Origin: Sclerodactyla briareus
Taxonomy: Eukaryota; Echinodermata; Holothuroidea; Dendrochirotida; Sclerodactylidae
Length of the DNA stretch: 64,000 nt
Direction: 5' to 3'
NCBI GenBank assembly: GCA_026419785.1
Contig: JAODTK010001222.1
Location: 1-64,000, forward strand
The notes under the pieces are model-generated. The model ran no database searches and was not told where the DNA came from. It saw only the letters and a program-made list of their open reading frames with translations. Made by a program: the position numbers and the translations under genes. Of this stretch, positions 50,017-61,378 are shown in pieces (positions within the stretch are counted from its first letter, which is position 1; every line of letters starts with the position of its first letter).

Positions 50017-52913
50017 ACTGTGAGTTAATTATTAATGTATATTCACTTTACATTGTTATATCGGCTTACAAGAATCGCAGAACCGTGGAGTGCATATCTA
50101 TGGGCTATGGGGGCCAGGAACACATTTTCCAACATTAGGTAGCAATATGTTGATATTCAAATATAGTTCGAATATTTACACCCAGGGAACTTTCAACATG
50201 AACTGGTATTGTTGCAGATATTTCAATAAGTGCCGCACCAAGAACAACCTTTATGAGTGCAGAATAAACGCGTTCCAACTAATAGACGGGAAAAGGCGAT
50301 CTATGTCCTTTTGGTAACATTATGGAATGCGTTCGCTATTTGAAAACTGGTATTGTGGCCGATATTGCATAAGTGTCCGCCACAATATACAACTTTATGA
50401 TGATAGAATAACGTCGTTCAAATAATAATTCCGACGGGAGGGGCGATCTATGTCCTTTTTGGTTAAACATTAAGGGAATGGTATTCCCCCCCCCCCCGTC
50501 GAAAAATTTCCTCACGATTTTTCATCATAATTTTGTAATGGTATCAAAATAATTACCTTCCAAATTATGTCGATGGATAATTTTATAACCGGAGTTACCT
50601 AGAAGGGTACAGTAACATCCACTGGGCTCTATATTACAACTGAAAAAAATGAGGGGTGTAGTATGCAAACTGCATTCCACGAAGGGCATCTCAGCACTTG
50701 GTGCACTCGCTTTGTCATTCCGAAAATCCATGCAATATATTTATTTGCATTAATTTTCTCTACTTCATTAAGAATAATAAAAATACTTTTGACAATTCGG
50801 TATCGGCAAGCAGGGACACACTCTCGTAGACCCATATCGGGCATCTTATAACGCTAAAGATAGTAATATAACATTGGAAACATTCGATGGAAAATTAATT
50901 CTTCAGAAAACATAAATATGGGAGATTCAATTCAAGGAGGGAATTTAAAATTTCCTACTTGAGGAGAGTTTGCAGAAAGAGTGATTCGCCTGCTCAGGGA
51001 ACAGAGTTTTCTCATTCATTCCTGGACGGGAGTCGAGAATCTTTGCAGTATGTCCGTGTGTGGGGCTGGGTGGTGTTTGCTTCTGTGTGTGTTCTGTTAT
51101 TTACATGGACGCCTAGCTTTGTTCAACGATTAATCAGGACCCCACTTGGAATGGTGAGGCTCATACTGGTGTGTGGTGTACGCATAGTGAGTACATGGTC
51201 CCTTCTTTGGGGGTAAGGGCGAAGTCATTTGAGGTCAAGAGAGGTTCAAAATCTGTAAAACTATGTAACACGATATTGGAATTCCACAAAATTTGTTGAT
51301 TGCTGATTGGAGTCATATCCTTATATCTGAGGAGGGGCGTTCAGGGCCTATTGCATGCACCATCCGCAATATACCTGACAACCAGCTGTATACCTGACCA
51401 CCAACTTGTTACGGAACTACTCTGAGTGGAGCATCTTAAAGACAACATCTAAATGAACATACAATTTGAAATAGCGACAACGCGGTTGAGCCATGACAAA
51501 CATAATATTGCCAATAACAGGATCTCCTACTAGGCGACACAATAGATATTGCAGCCAATAAACATAGATATATGCAAATGAAACTGAAAATTGAATTGCA
51601 AGCTTCCAATATCCACACTCCAACAAAGAGTGACACGACATATAAATATCATTGCATGCATTCATTGATCACAATCGATTACAGTAAACACGTTCACATT
51701 CCAACCATGTCCCCAATTAGCCTTCATCACACCCTGAGAGCTACCATGCTCGGAACTGTCTTGGATCCGGCATCCATGAACAAACCTTCGATGACACACA
51801 GCAACGAAATAAAGACAACACAACAACAACTGAAGAATATGTGAGTCCAAATACTACAATGCCTAAACTAAACTGGCGCAGAACATATACCCTACTTTCA
51901 ATGTTAATCTCAAAACAGACTGACGTAGAACTACATCACTACAGTATAAGTCAGCTTACTCAACCCAATGAACTAACACGCCCGTACAATAAACCACTGG
52001 GATGAGCTCACAGAACCAATATCATTATCATTCAGACTGGGCTACGTCATCTAATAAGATGCACCGCCGCAAAACGCTTCCCACCACCATCGACTACAGC
52101 CCCCTGATTATGATTAAACAAAGAACCGAATCGGACTACAATGTAATCCACGTGAATATTTACGAAATCTCCTAATCTCCGCTGACTGAAAATAATTTTG
52201 AAACTCTGAAATGTACAATAACACTGTGCGCAACATCGCAGAAGAACTCGCCAAAACAAGCAATGGGACACTGAGTGGGGCGAAACAACAAGAATTCCAG
52301 TTCACAATCTGCTCTTTCTATTTATATGTATAGGCATAACTGCCAGTGTCTTCGAGTCGTTTACATTGATGCGCAACAAAACCATGGAGTAATTAAATTA
52401 CAATCCCGTTTCCACTCTTTAAGTCTCTCCCCTATTGTACGTAATATCTTCCATGGGTGTCTTATGCCGATCAATGAAGGACGTCGGAACGTTTGAAAGA
52501 GACAGTTCCCATCGCCATACAACACTAGTTGCAAAAAAGAAGTGAATAACAGTCGTTTGCCCTACGCAGTATTGACGGTACCCGCACAGCCCCCCCCCCC
52601 CCCTCTTCGTATAATCGACAACTGAAACGCTGTTCTGTAATTATGAACCGTAGCTCATTTTCGAGTCACAAATGTTCCACTCTGAGTCGCAGCTGTCACA
52701 TGGTTTCGCGGGACGTAATTTCGTAATTGGAACCTTCTGGCTGTCCAGCGATAGTGGATAGTGCAAGCACGAAATTCCAGATTGATGAACAAGACCCGGG
52801 TATTGAGGGTGGGAAGAGAGGAAATTCAGCGTTCTATTTTCAAAGGCCAAGGACCGAGAGAGTCGTACTGTTTATTACTCTCTAACCGTTTATTAAATCC
52901 GCTCAGCGCGTTT
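50017..52913. other. Shared stretch; no gene recognised
   Basis: Collinear with U1 14508-17095 and U2 30960-33372. A run of 14 C lies at 52590-52603. Minus-strand frames at 50525-50844 and 52641-52850 are only partly matched in the other units. Confidence 0.45.
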
Positions 52914-53324
52914 TTAACATTGTTCTTCATCGAGATATCTGCGTATAAATTGGTTGGCTCTCTCCTCCGGATGTCGTTCCCCCCCGTTCTTACTGGTGTA
53001 TAGAACTCGCCTTCTCGCCCGCGGCAGTTGCCGCGACCGCACCGCCTGTCTCCTGAATGTTATCTCGCACTCAATACGTATTTTCCCTTGATATTGCAAT
53101 GTGCGTGGGTAAACATTCGCGTTTACTGCGGCGGTTGTGTGGATGTCATGCTCGCCCGACCTCGCTGACCCACCGCTGAGCTGGAACCCAGCTACATCTC
53201 GTATGCGTTCCTCTTCTGCTTGGAGCAGTCCTCTGGAGGAGGTGAAGTTTTCCCGTCGCCTCAGATCTTGGATCTGCAGTTCGTCCATGCATTGTCGGCC
53301 TGAAGGACTCGATCCTCTCTTCCG
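52914..53324 (-). CDS. Conserved basic segment with tyrosine motif (U3 copy)
   Basis: The minus strand is open for 124 codons (53288-52914). A pyrimidine-rich run ends in TTGGCAG at about 53325, a good candidate 3' splice site present at the same place in U2. The frame contains QIQDLRRRENFTSS, then a glutamate-rich piece, then SRQLPRARRRVLYTSK. Phrases at both ends match the U2 frame and the distal one matches U1. At a run of 7 G the U3 frame departs from the LYADI-type ending seen in U1 and U2, which could be a sequencing error in a homopolymer. High local GC and frame retention favour coding. The role is unknown. A cytoplasmic tail is inference from composition and from the transmembrane exon upstream on the same strand. 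Confidence 0.3.
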   Translation of the reverse strand, partial: RKRGSSPSGRQCMDELQIQDLRRRENFTSSRGLLQAEEERIRDVAGFQLSGGSARSGEHDIHTTAAVNANVYPRTLQYQGKIRIECEITFRRQAVRSRQLPRARRRVLYTSKNGGERHPEERANQFIRRYLDEEQC

Positions 53325-54012
53325 CTGCCAATAGGGAAGAGTACAAACATATTTTCAAATTTAACAACATTGTTTGTTCAATTCAAATGGTGAATAACGG
53401 GAGGTGTTCATCAGTGAGTGAATCATACAATAGAGTGGCCGTACAGTGTCCCTGTGTATGGAGCAAGCCGCCGCTCAGACAGTAGTCTTTCAGCATGTAG
53501 CTGCGGTGTAATGTTCCACAGACAGGGGAACAAATATCAACCGTACAAGCATCACAGACCTGGCTGCCATTTATATTGTGGCCAGTTCGGGGACATTGAG
53601 GACCCGCTGATTACTAAATTGAGATGAGCGCAGTGCGCGGGTTATGCTTATTTCTCGAATCTTGTCAATGACAACTATGATCAGGAAAACGTATTGAAAT
53701 CCGTGAAGTTAGGAGCGGGCTCTCAAACTAAGGATGAAGTGTCAAGAAATGAGATCAATCAACTTATATATTGCCGTATGCCTGCACCCGCCTCCCCCTC
53801 TACCAGTCTTTGTTTCGTCAGGTAGGATTGCAACAAATAATGTGAAAACAAAAATCAAGCGATAATTTTCTCAGAGTAACGGATCAGCGGTATACGTCAC
53901 TTTTTTTTATTATCACAGGTGGCTGCAACGACCCCACATACAATTGTTTTAAATATCACTTCCATTCAACTTTGAGTCACAAAGACGCATTCACCGGGAG
54001 ATCGAACGGGTG
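53325..54012. other. Shared noncoding stretch
   Basis: Collinear with U2 33904-34660, with the last part matching U1 17330-17744. No gene signal. Confidence 0.5.
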
Positions 54013-55870
54013 AACCCATAATTGCCTAAGCAAAATGAAGCAACCCCAATCACAAGAAACTAAAGAAAGAAGAGAGATCCAGCTTGTTGATTCTACTCTT
54101 GAACCGCTGGAGATCAAAGGAAGGTGGAAATACATTCCCGTGGAAGCCTATTCCCAGCACGCGAAGTGCGAGGAAAAAAGTAGCGGGCATAGGTGCGGTG
54201 CGATGAAGGTGGGAGATGCAACCGGAACGGTGGCATGGAAGAAGAAGAGCGAGTCTGGCGAGTAACCTCGAGTAAAGGAGGAACAGCATCCCCAAGCTCA
54301 GAAGAACATTGTCCATAAACTAGCGGAAAGGAGGACGGGAGAGAGAGAGGATACAGATTGCGATGGATAGAGCTGAAGTGAGGAAGTAAGATGATCATCG
54401 TTGATGAGACAAATGGCTTCCTCTGGATACGATCAAGGACACCGAGGGAGGATGGCGAAGCCCCACCCCATATATGGCAACCATTATTCCATTAGTGAGC
54501 GAATTTGGGCTTTGTATGGCAGAAGTAGTAGCTGTTGTGAGGTGAAATATTTACTTGCACGAAATAAGAAGCCAACTTTCTAGAAGCATTAGTAGGGATA
54601 GACTTGATTTGAGGAGTTCCAGGACAGGTTGTCGCTGATTTCAATACCAAGGATATTACGAGAAGTAGACTGCGGGAGGATCTGGTCAGCCATGAAAATA
54701 AGCGGTGCATCAGAAACACGCATGAAAAAAGAATGTAGATCACTGTTCAGCTGACTGGCAACCTAGTAACGGTTATAGACAAATCATTCCGCTTCTGGGG
54801 ACGAGGAAAGCACAGAGAGTGGTGAAGGGTAGAATAATCAGCAAAGGAGTTAATACTATAGGGGGTAGAGCTAAGAAGATAATTGATGAAAATGAGAAAG
54901 AGTGTAAGAGAAAAACCACAACCTTGAAGAACACCAGAATTATAGAGAAGGTTCGGGAGAAGCACCAGTCAACCCGAACAGAGATAGAGTGACAGATAAG
55001 AAAGATGGCCAGTCCAAGAAGTTCGATGGGCTGAAACCTAATGAAGGTAATTTGGCAAGGCGTCCGGCGTGCCATACAAGGTCGAAGGCCTTAGAGATAT
55101 CAAGGGCATTAGCCCTACTTCGCTGAAAAACTCAATGGCTTGGGCCCACTGTTTGGTGACAAAAGATAGTGGGTCCCAGGAGATCGGCCAGCCGGAAACC
55201 ATACTGGTGGTCACTGATGAGAGAGTGAAACTCAAGAAGCTCAGAACCTTGCTTGTGACTATAGTTTCATAACTTTAGATGAGAAAACGAGGTGATGGCA
55301 ACGGGCCTGTAATTTATCCGAGGGGTTGGATTCGTCACCTTCTTAGGGACTGTACAGACTTGAGTCATGTTCCACACAGAAGAGAGATCCCATAGAACAA
55401 CGATAGGAAGTGCTAAGGATGGGCTCAAGTTCAGTGGATATGGAGGAAGCCATCAGGACCAGATGCCTTATTGATGTCCAAACTGTGTGGAAGGACCAAC
55501 GAGTAGTGAAAACACAACGGACCGGATCGTTTCACTGAAGCTGGCAAAAAGATGGGGGGAGGGATGAGCCTCGATCGAATTAGAAGAGAATAGCTCGGCA
55601 AAAGTGTTAGCTTTAGAGGTGGCATCATGGCGGAGAAGCCGTTAGGTTTAACCAGCGGAGGAATAGGACAGAAATTCTGAGTCACAGATTTAGCCAGCGA
55701 CCAAATGAAACGACTACCAGAAGGGCAGGATGGAAGCCATACGTGAAATGAATGGATAGCCAAGCTCGAAAAAAATCGATTTCTCTGGGACGGCAGTGGT
55801 ACATGATGATCGAACCATGATAGTGATGAAGAGGAGCCTGATCTTAGAGTGTAGGGTATGCACTATGCCA
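54013..55870 (-). mobile_element. Jockey-like LINE, 5'-truncated (U3)
   Basis: The minus strand carries a jockey-clade reverse transcriptase in order: SLAKSVTQNFC and DINKASGPDG (55.8-55.4 kb), an LDISKAFDLVWH block (about 55.1 kb), a LFLIFIN block with FADYSTLHHS in place of the usual FADDST box (about 54.85 kb), and the C-terminal FFPRTSR and FDLQRFKSRINKLDL phrases (54.3-54.0 kb). Several frameshifts separate these pieces. There is no ORF1 and no endonuclease, so the copy is 5'-truncated and dead. The same insertion, with its core deleted, ends U1. U2 has the empty site. Confidence 0.85.
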
Positions 55871-56049
55871 GTAGAACAGTCCGAACGATCTTATATTTTC
55901 ATTAAGGAATAATGCAATGAAGACTTCTGAAGCGCAGTTTCAATGGTGATAACGGCCTACGGGCACTTCAAAGCAGAAAGACGAAATAGCTATGAGGTGA
56001 AAGCGAAAGTAGCAGCCTCGCAATATTTCCAGTGGAGTATTGATCAAAA
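55871..56049. other. Noncoding stretch downstream of the TM exon
   Basis: Matches U2 34690-34862 (cgaaagtagcagcctcgca). Read on the minus strand it would be the 3' untranslated part or intron following the transmembrane exon. Confidence 0.5.
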
Positions 56050-56271
56050 TTACAACAAAATATCCATCCCTAATACCGTATCAGCTTTGACACGAATGGA
56101 AATATGACCTCGTGTAGATACAATACTTGTCCTTACTACTATTCCTTCTATTGTTCGAAATAATCCATACAAATTTAACCGTTGCGGACAGTGGAAGAAG
56201 AGAATAACGAGACCGACGATAGCTATAAGGACAACTGAACCAATGATGACTGCTATAGCGGACTGTGAACT
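56050..56271 (-). CDS. Exon-like segment with one transmembrane helix
   Basis: On the minus strand a pyrimidine tract (12 T then CTTCCGGTTAG) ends in an AG at 56272-56273, a strong 3' splice site. The following frame is open for 73 codons to a TAA at 56050-56052. It starts SSQSAIAVII and continues GSVVLIAIVGLVILFF, giving a helix of about 22 hydrophobic residues. Next come HCPQRLNLYGLF and a polar tail rich in Ile, Val, Arg and Thr, so the predicted topology is a single-pass membrane protein with a cytoplasmic tail of about 45 residues. The segment exists only in U3: U2 has the DIRS-like fossil there and U1 has lost it at its junction. A weak donor (ACG/GTATTA) near codon 66 could instead join it to the basic segment at 53.3 kb. 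The protein family is not recognised. Confidence 0.45.
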   Translation of the reverse strand, partial: SSQSAIAVIIGSVVLIAIVGLVILFFHCPQRLNLYGLFRTIEGIVVRTSIVSTRGHISIRVKADTVLGMDILL

Positions 56272-56279
56272 CTAACCGG

Positions 56280-56534
56280 AAGAAAAAAAAAAATCAGATA
56301 TAATCCTATTCCATAGGACATTAGTTCAAGTATTGAAAAGCTGTGCGCGGTATTCACTCGCTTGATGCGCATCACATCACGATTAGGGCACGCGGAAAAA
56401 TGAAAGTAATGGCTAATTACAACCAATGTGTATTTAGGATTATATCGTTGATCTAGTCGTGCAATTTAAATTTCAAAGCGCCCTATAGACAGGTGTTTCC
56501 TGATTGGCTGCTCGTATTGTAGAGGAAATTTGCT
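56280..56534. other. Shared unit end (U3)
   Basis: Matches U2 38331-38585. An A-run at 56282-56293 is the pyrimidine tract of the exon described above, seen on the plus strand. Confidence 0.55.
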
Positions 56535-56990
56535 TGTGCCTCCTGGTGTTAGAGGGGTGGGTGGAGGTAGCTGCTTGATTCGCGATCGGCAATTGTGCTT
56601 CTTTGGACATATGCCAGATCTATGCCGTGCTTCCCGGCAGACGATCCTGACCCACCGTCTCCGTGGGAACGGTATCCATTTAGATTGGGGCAGAATGCTA
56701 GGGACGCCCGGAAGATCTGGTGGCGCAGCGCGATGGTAAACAGAGGAGTGTGGGGAAGGGATGGGCAAGGCCATATCCCAGTAGTCAGAATCAGGCACAG
56801 ATCTAGATATTATCTCCAGATCACTGAAAAATCAGGGATATACGCATTAACGGGAATGTACAGTGACTCCGCATACTCACACTGTTAGACATCGAAGCCC
56901 TATATCCACAATATCTGCAAAAATGAAGAATTATAGCCCTGAAAGTGAAAAAGTAGTTAGAAAACAGCCTTGCTCGTATTACAAAGTGGG
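56535..56990 (+). mobile_element. LINE C-terminal fragment at the U3/U4 boundary
   Basis: Absent from the U2/U3 boundary, where the flanks are joined directly. The plus strand reads RDRQLCFFGHM, followed by a polar stretch and, in a neighbouring frame, an Arg/Trp-rich RKIWWRSAM segment. The FGHxxR motif and the later tryptophan-rich part are typical of the C-terminus of some LINE ORF2 proteins. No RT core is present. The 56800-56990 part is unrecognised. Confidence 0.45.
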
Positions 56991-58605
56991 GACATGATTT
57001 CCTAATATCGTCAATTCTTTCTTTTCCTCACACAATCTGTCCAGGTCGAACAGGAGTATGCCAATGTATGACCTATCAGCCTGATTGAGCAATGTCAGTG
57101 GAATGATGATTGTGACCCGGCATTTTTTAAGATACTCATTTGTGCCTGGACGTTAATAAACTCACTATTTTTATCAGTTTGAGTTTCCGAGCCAATTGAC
57201 ATCCTCCCCTTCCAGGTCGGCGAGTCTTCCGTTGTATCACACTCCAAGTAGTTCACTCCCGATAAGTGATACCCTTCGTTTATAACACCCGAAGACGGCC
57301 TTATGCCCTCTTAGTGGACATCCCCGCCTACAAGAACGTCTAGATTGATACATTCCGGTGCGGTAACATCTTCACTCCCTGAAACGGAAAAAAGAATGAC
57401 TTGAAATGATCGAGTCCGAGTTTCCATGGTGACCTCCAAGGTTTAAATAGGCAACACAAATTGACTCAATGAACCGCGATAAATCATTCAGTTATAGTTA
57501 TGGGACTAAACTTTGCATCACGTATGTAATTTGACACAATCTATCGAAGTAGCTAAGGAGAGCTGAAGCTACTCTATACTATTGATTTAATTGTTTACTC
57601 ATAGATTAGTAACTCTGACGTTGTTGATCAAGTCACAATGTTTCACTCCGATATTTATGGAGTTTCCGCTCCACGAATTCTTCCTTTTCTAAACCAGTTC
57701 ACGGTACCGTTGTGCAAGCGCGCATGACAACATGAATACAGTCGTCGGTTGAGTACAAGGGGTATCCGCTACAGCGCTAGCCATCTGCGGGTTCAAACGA
57801 TTACATACCACATTCCTTGCAGTGAAGCTACTTCCTTGTTCACCGTCTCAGGTGGTAACCATGGACTTGTTCGCAATGGGTGTCGATAGGCTATACTGGG
57901 GAACCAAAAAAAATTCTTTCCAAACAGGTGGATGAAAATGAAACGAATCATGACTTACTAATACAAATAATAAACTACCTCTAAGTGTACGATCGCATGA
58001 AGGTAACACACACCCGCGCGCGCACAGACAGCAGATCACTCACTGTGACCACAACAAGACAGGTGTAATAACACAGATAAGTCTACAGAAGATGGCTGCA
58101 ACATCAGTGAAATCTGGCATTATAAAATGTATAATATTTGGTTTATATGTTGTTGTTTTCACAAGCACATATACAATGTGAAGTAAGTCTCACAAAAGCT
58201 GATCATGACAAAAGCAGGAGACTCCCCGTAAGGAAAAGAGAAGAAAGGAGAGGAGAAAAAAACCCAGATGTGACTTAGTAAACTACAGTACAACAAATTC
58301 ATATCGTATCAATTGAAAAATAGACCAAAAGTCGTATCGAGAGTAATCGATGTTGTTCAACAAGTTTCGAGGATTTCACTTATCATGCTATTCCAAAATA
58401 ATCTGCTGGATAATCTTATTGAACGCCAGGGCTACAAGTCCATGCCATGGTCATCATAAGCGAACGTAGCGATATCACGCCGGATTATGTTTTCTAATTT
58501 AAGTAGTTTAGGACTTTCAAAAAGAGGGCTGGTATGTGGTAGCATATAAAGTGAATACGAATTGGCACCACAAATTTGGTGCAAGACCAGATAGTACAAC
58601 AGTGA
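56991..58605. other. Left block of U4; no gene recognised
   Basis: Collinear with U1 25-1945 and U3 38640-40705. A short CG run lies at 58015-58022. Confidence 0.55.
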
Positions 58606-58678
58606 AGGTGCTTGCACCGCTCGAGCGTTTTGCCTTTCACACCGCGAGCAAACATTTAGAGCGTTTGGTATATATAGC

Positions 58679-58890
58679 ATGGTTGATATACAGTGTTCAT
58701 TCATCTACAACATGGACAGAGTGAAGAGCAAGGGTGTTACAGCCTTCATTTTGTTGGACAAAAATGGCACGTGCAAACGGCAATGGGTACATAACATCAA
58801 TACCCAGAGAGGTCAATTTGGAGAGTACCACCACCTCATGGAAGATCTGAGACAAGATCAGCAGAAGTTCTTCACGATTTATTCTTACTT
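58679..58890 (+). pseudogene. Harbinger transposase N-terminal remnant
   Basis: The frame starts near 58679 and contains KRQWVHNINTQRGQFGEYHH and the following LMEDLRQDQQKFF. HARBI1-type transposases have this R-x-W-V-x-x-I-x-x-x-R...G-x-(Y/F)-x-x-L-x-x-(E/D)-L-R phrase before the nuclease domain. The DDE nuclease domain (several hundred residues in whole proteins) is missing through an internal deletion. The U2 copy near 19077-19260 has the same phrase with shifts. Confidence 0.75.
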
Positions 58891-58892
58891 CA

Positions 58893-59075
58893 TTATTTTT
58901 TACCTGTCATGCCGCTTAGTTGTGACAGTTCTTCAAGCAATTTCGCTCTCTCGTCTCTATTTGAGAAGTGAGGGTGAGTTTTCCTCCACAGAATCTCCCT
59001 TTCGGCCACTAATCTTAGAAACTTCATTACTGATTGCCTCCATGTTTCTTTGCACGTGCTGACACAACAATTCAC
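58893..59075 (-). pseudogene. Harbinger MADF/Myb-like protein remnant
   Basis: The minus strand has 60 codons containing REILWRKTHPHFSNRDERAK followed by LLEELSQLSG. The LW-x-x-x-H-P-x-(F/Y)-x-x-(R/K)-D-x-x-x-x-x-x-x-x-(E/L) pattern is that of MADF-type DNA-binding domains, which Harbinger elements encode as their second protein. The rest of the protein is deleted. Facing the transposase start, it shows that both genes met at the internal deletion near 58885. Confidence 0.65.
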
Positions 59076-59294
59076 TCACAGTATCCACAGTACAATGACC
59101 GAAGGCATTCATACCCAGCGGTCCGAGCAAACTAAATAAGTCAACATTATGCCGAGCGGGACGCTAACAGACAGCTGCTCGGCTCGGCTCAGCTCTGCCG
59201 GTGGTGTGCACGCTGCGAGCGTTAGTCTATGGTTTATGTATTTATCAAACGCTCGGTCTGCTCGGCTCGGCTCGGCTCGCGGTGTGCAAGCACT

Positions 59295-61238
59295 TAAGAA
59301 ATCTGTGCGGCGAGTTCCGGAATAACCTACATCCTTTACATGCCACGGCAGACATGTTTGAGTTTCGATAAAATTTCAACCCTAGGGGCGATTTTATTAC
59401 TCACTTTTGAGATTTGCTCCCTCCCGGTAAACTCATTTGTTGAAACAACGCCCCGAAATTACGTCGAGTTGACTTGTTTCAAGACATTGCCACTGATAGT
59501 AATATCTTTTAGCCCGGCTAAAGGCTCTGCATCGTTTGAAATCAATATATTCAGTCTTATCAATATTGAGAGATAAATTATTATTGCAAACCAATAATCA
59601 TTATATCTGTCATGCTCGGATGATAGTAAATTATAGTAGGTATCTATGGCCCCAAACTTTCCAAAGTGCCCTTCAGGATAATTATGGGCTAAAATTCGAC
59701 ATTCTGTGACCCTATTCCCGATAATGTGTGAATTGTGTCATTCGAAATGAACCAGTCACTAGAACCGTAACTTTGGAATTCCTATTTGCTGTGAAAGTCT
59801 TCATGAACCCAGTGATTCTGCGAGGTGAAATGAAAAAAGATCGCAAGGTAATTTCTCTGTGGTGATCTCATTTTCACTATGTTTGTGAAGAGGAGAAAGG
59901 GCATTTTGCATAAGGAGTGTTCTATACATTGCCCTGATAGTGGGTTTCTATGTATCCGAATAACTTTTGGCATCATGTAAATATCATTCTACTGGTTTTA
60001 TTGCTTCACCCTATCCACTCTCGAGATGTTCAAAATAACACCTACTGGTAATGAAGTGAACCGCAACTGTCGCATTCCCTCCACAAGTATTCGTGTGAAG
60101 CCGAGAATGCCGACAATAGTTTCTGCAAGTCTCATTGCTTGTCGCTCCCGAAGCCTCAAAGGATCGCACGTTTTCTTCTGATAGCACATACAGTATTTTC
60201 TGTCCTTTAAACCAAATATGTACAAGCCTTCCAGCTGTTCGCTGCAGAAAGAGGAACAATACTGCTCGGAGAGGTTTATTGGCTGGTATACCCCCGTCAC
60301 TGGTAGGGATCGGTTAATCTAAACAAATCCTCCGATGGATTATCGTCTACAGACAGCAGTTCAATTGATGAGTCGTTTACACATACAACATCAGCGAAGG
60401 CTTCAATCTTCAAACTGTTTCAACTGAAATCTGTTAGATATGTAAAAATATAAATCACGGAAAACCACTTCACGGTTTTCCAATTCAAAACAAGGAAAAT
60501 TGACTAGAGTTAACTAAAATTAAAATGTTTCCATTGGCAAAACCTGGTTCCGAAGCACATAGCCCCTCTTCAAATTTCCATGTGGTACTGAAGCCTACAC
60601 AAATCACCTTGGGCACGTGCTGAACGAATATCTTTACCAATGTCTCGATCAGCATCATTGTTTTTATTTCTTCGTGTTGTATATCTTTTCTTCCACATGT
60701 ACAGTCATCAACCTTTTCAATTCATGAGAGGTTTTCTACTGAATAGAACTTCATAGTTAGGAATTAATTTCCTTTTTAGGAATGGTGGGATGTCTTTCTT
60801 AACAACGGCCCACATCTGCAATACACTGCATTTATCAGCTGCTTAGTAAACTTGACATGCTTTAGTTAGCCCAATAACATCCCTGAAATCATTTGAGTAA
60901 ACTATTCCGTATTCATTGGTTAGAGAGAATGAAAAGTGGTCGTAATATAGCACCTATTATTTCCCATGAAAAAACAATCGGTTTGCTAGAAGGGTCTTCG
61001 AGGTAAAGGTTTGTACTGTGTACCTTGCAGAAGTATTTCCCCTCTGTGATTCTAGCATTGAAGCATGGAAAATACAACACAATACAGTAGGTGTATAGAG
61101 CGTGTATGTTACCGCCTAGCTTTGTTACACGATAAGTTCAGAATGCTCAACTGCCGTGCTCCCATCACGCATCACGCATGAATTTTCAACTGGTATATGT
61201 ACAATCAACAGTTGATAAATGCAACACACGGAGCACAC
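59295..61238. other. Left block of U4 continued; no gene recognised
   Basis: Collinear with U1 1950-4277 and U3 40715-43151. The minus strand at 60259-60011 is open for 82 codons and shares RSFEASGATSNE with the U1 minus strand (2.6-2.9 kb), but U3 breaks the frame. Confidence 0.5.
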
Positions 61239-61290
<52 letters not shown>

Positions 61291-61298
61291 TATAATAA

Positions 61299-61370
<72 letters not shown>

Positions 61371-61378
61371 ATATATAT
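61239..61378. repeat. (TA)n microsatellite
   Basis: U4 counterpart of 4278-4446. The right flank matches U1 about 5385 (gcctgggtccag). Confidence 0.95.

Larger units (their letters stand above)
38586..56990 (+). repeat. Tandem unit U3 (a-type)
   Basis: Third copy. It follows U1 in order from 38640 to 55760 and shares the hAT MITE and jockey-like LINE with U1. It has its own changes: a deletion to the right of the TA tract, an AGTAT microsatellite block, and a LINE fragment at the right boundary. The distance from a marker in U1 to the same marker in U3 is about 38.6 kb, twice the unit length. Confidence 0.8.
58606..59294 (+). mobile_element. PIF/Harbinger element, complete internal-deletion derivative
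   Basis: 689 bp. Terminal inverted repeats are AGGTGCTTGCAC at the left and GTGCAAGCACT at the right, flanked by TGA (58603-58605) and TAA (59295-59297). The empty sites in U1 and U3 read cagTAAgaatc, so the target duplication is a 3-bp TAA, as expected for PIF/Harbinger (TWA). The right end carries GGCTC pentamer runs. Inside are the start of the transposase on the plus strand and the start of a MADF/Myb-like protein on the minus strand, facing each other. It cannot move without help. Confidence 0.85.

Noticed and set aside
60011-60259. Minus-strand frame sharing RSFEASGATSNE with U1
   Set aside because: U3 lacks the phrase and shifts frame. Possibly chance within a conserved noncoding block.
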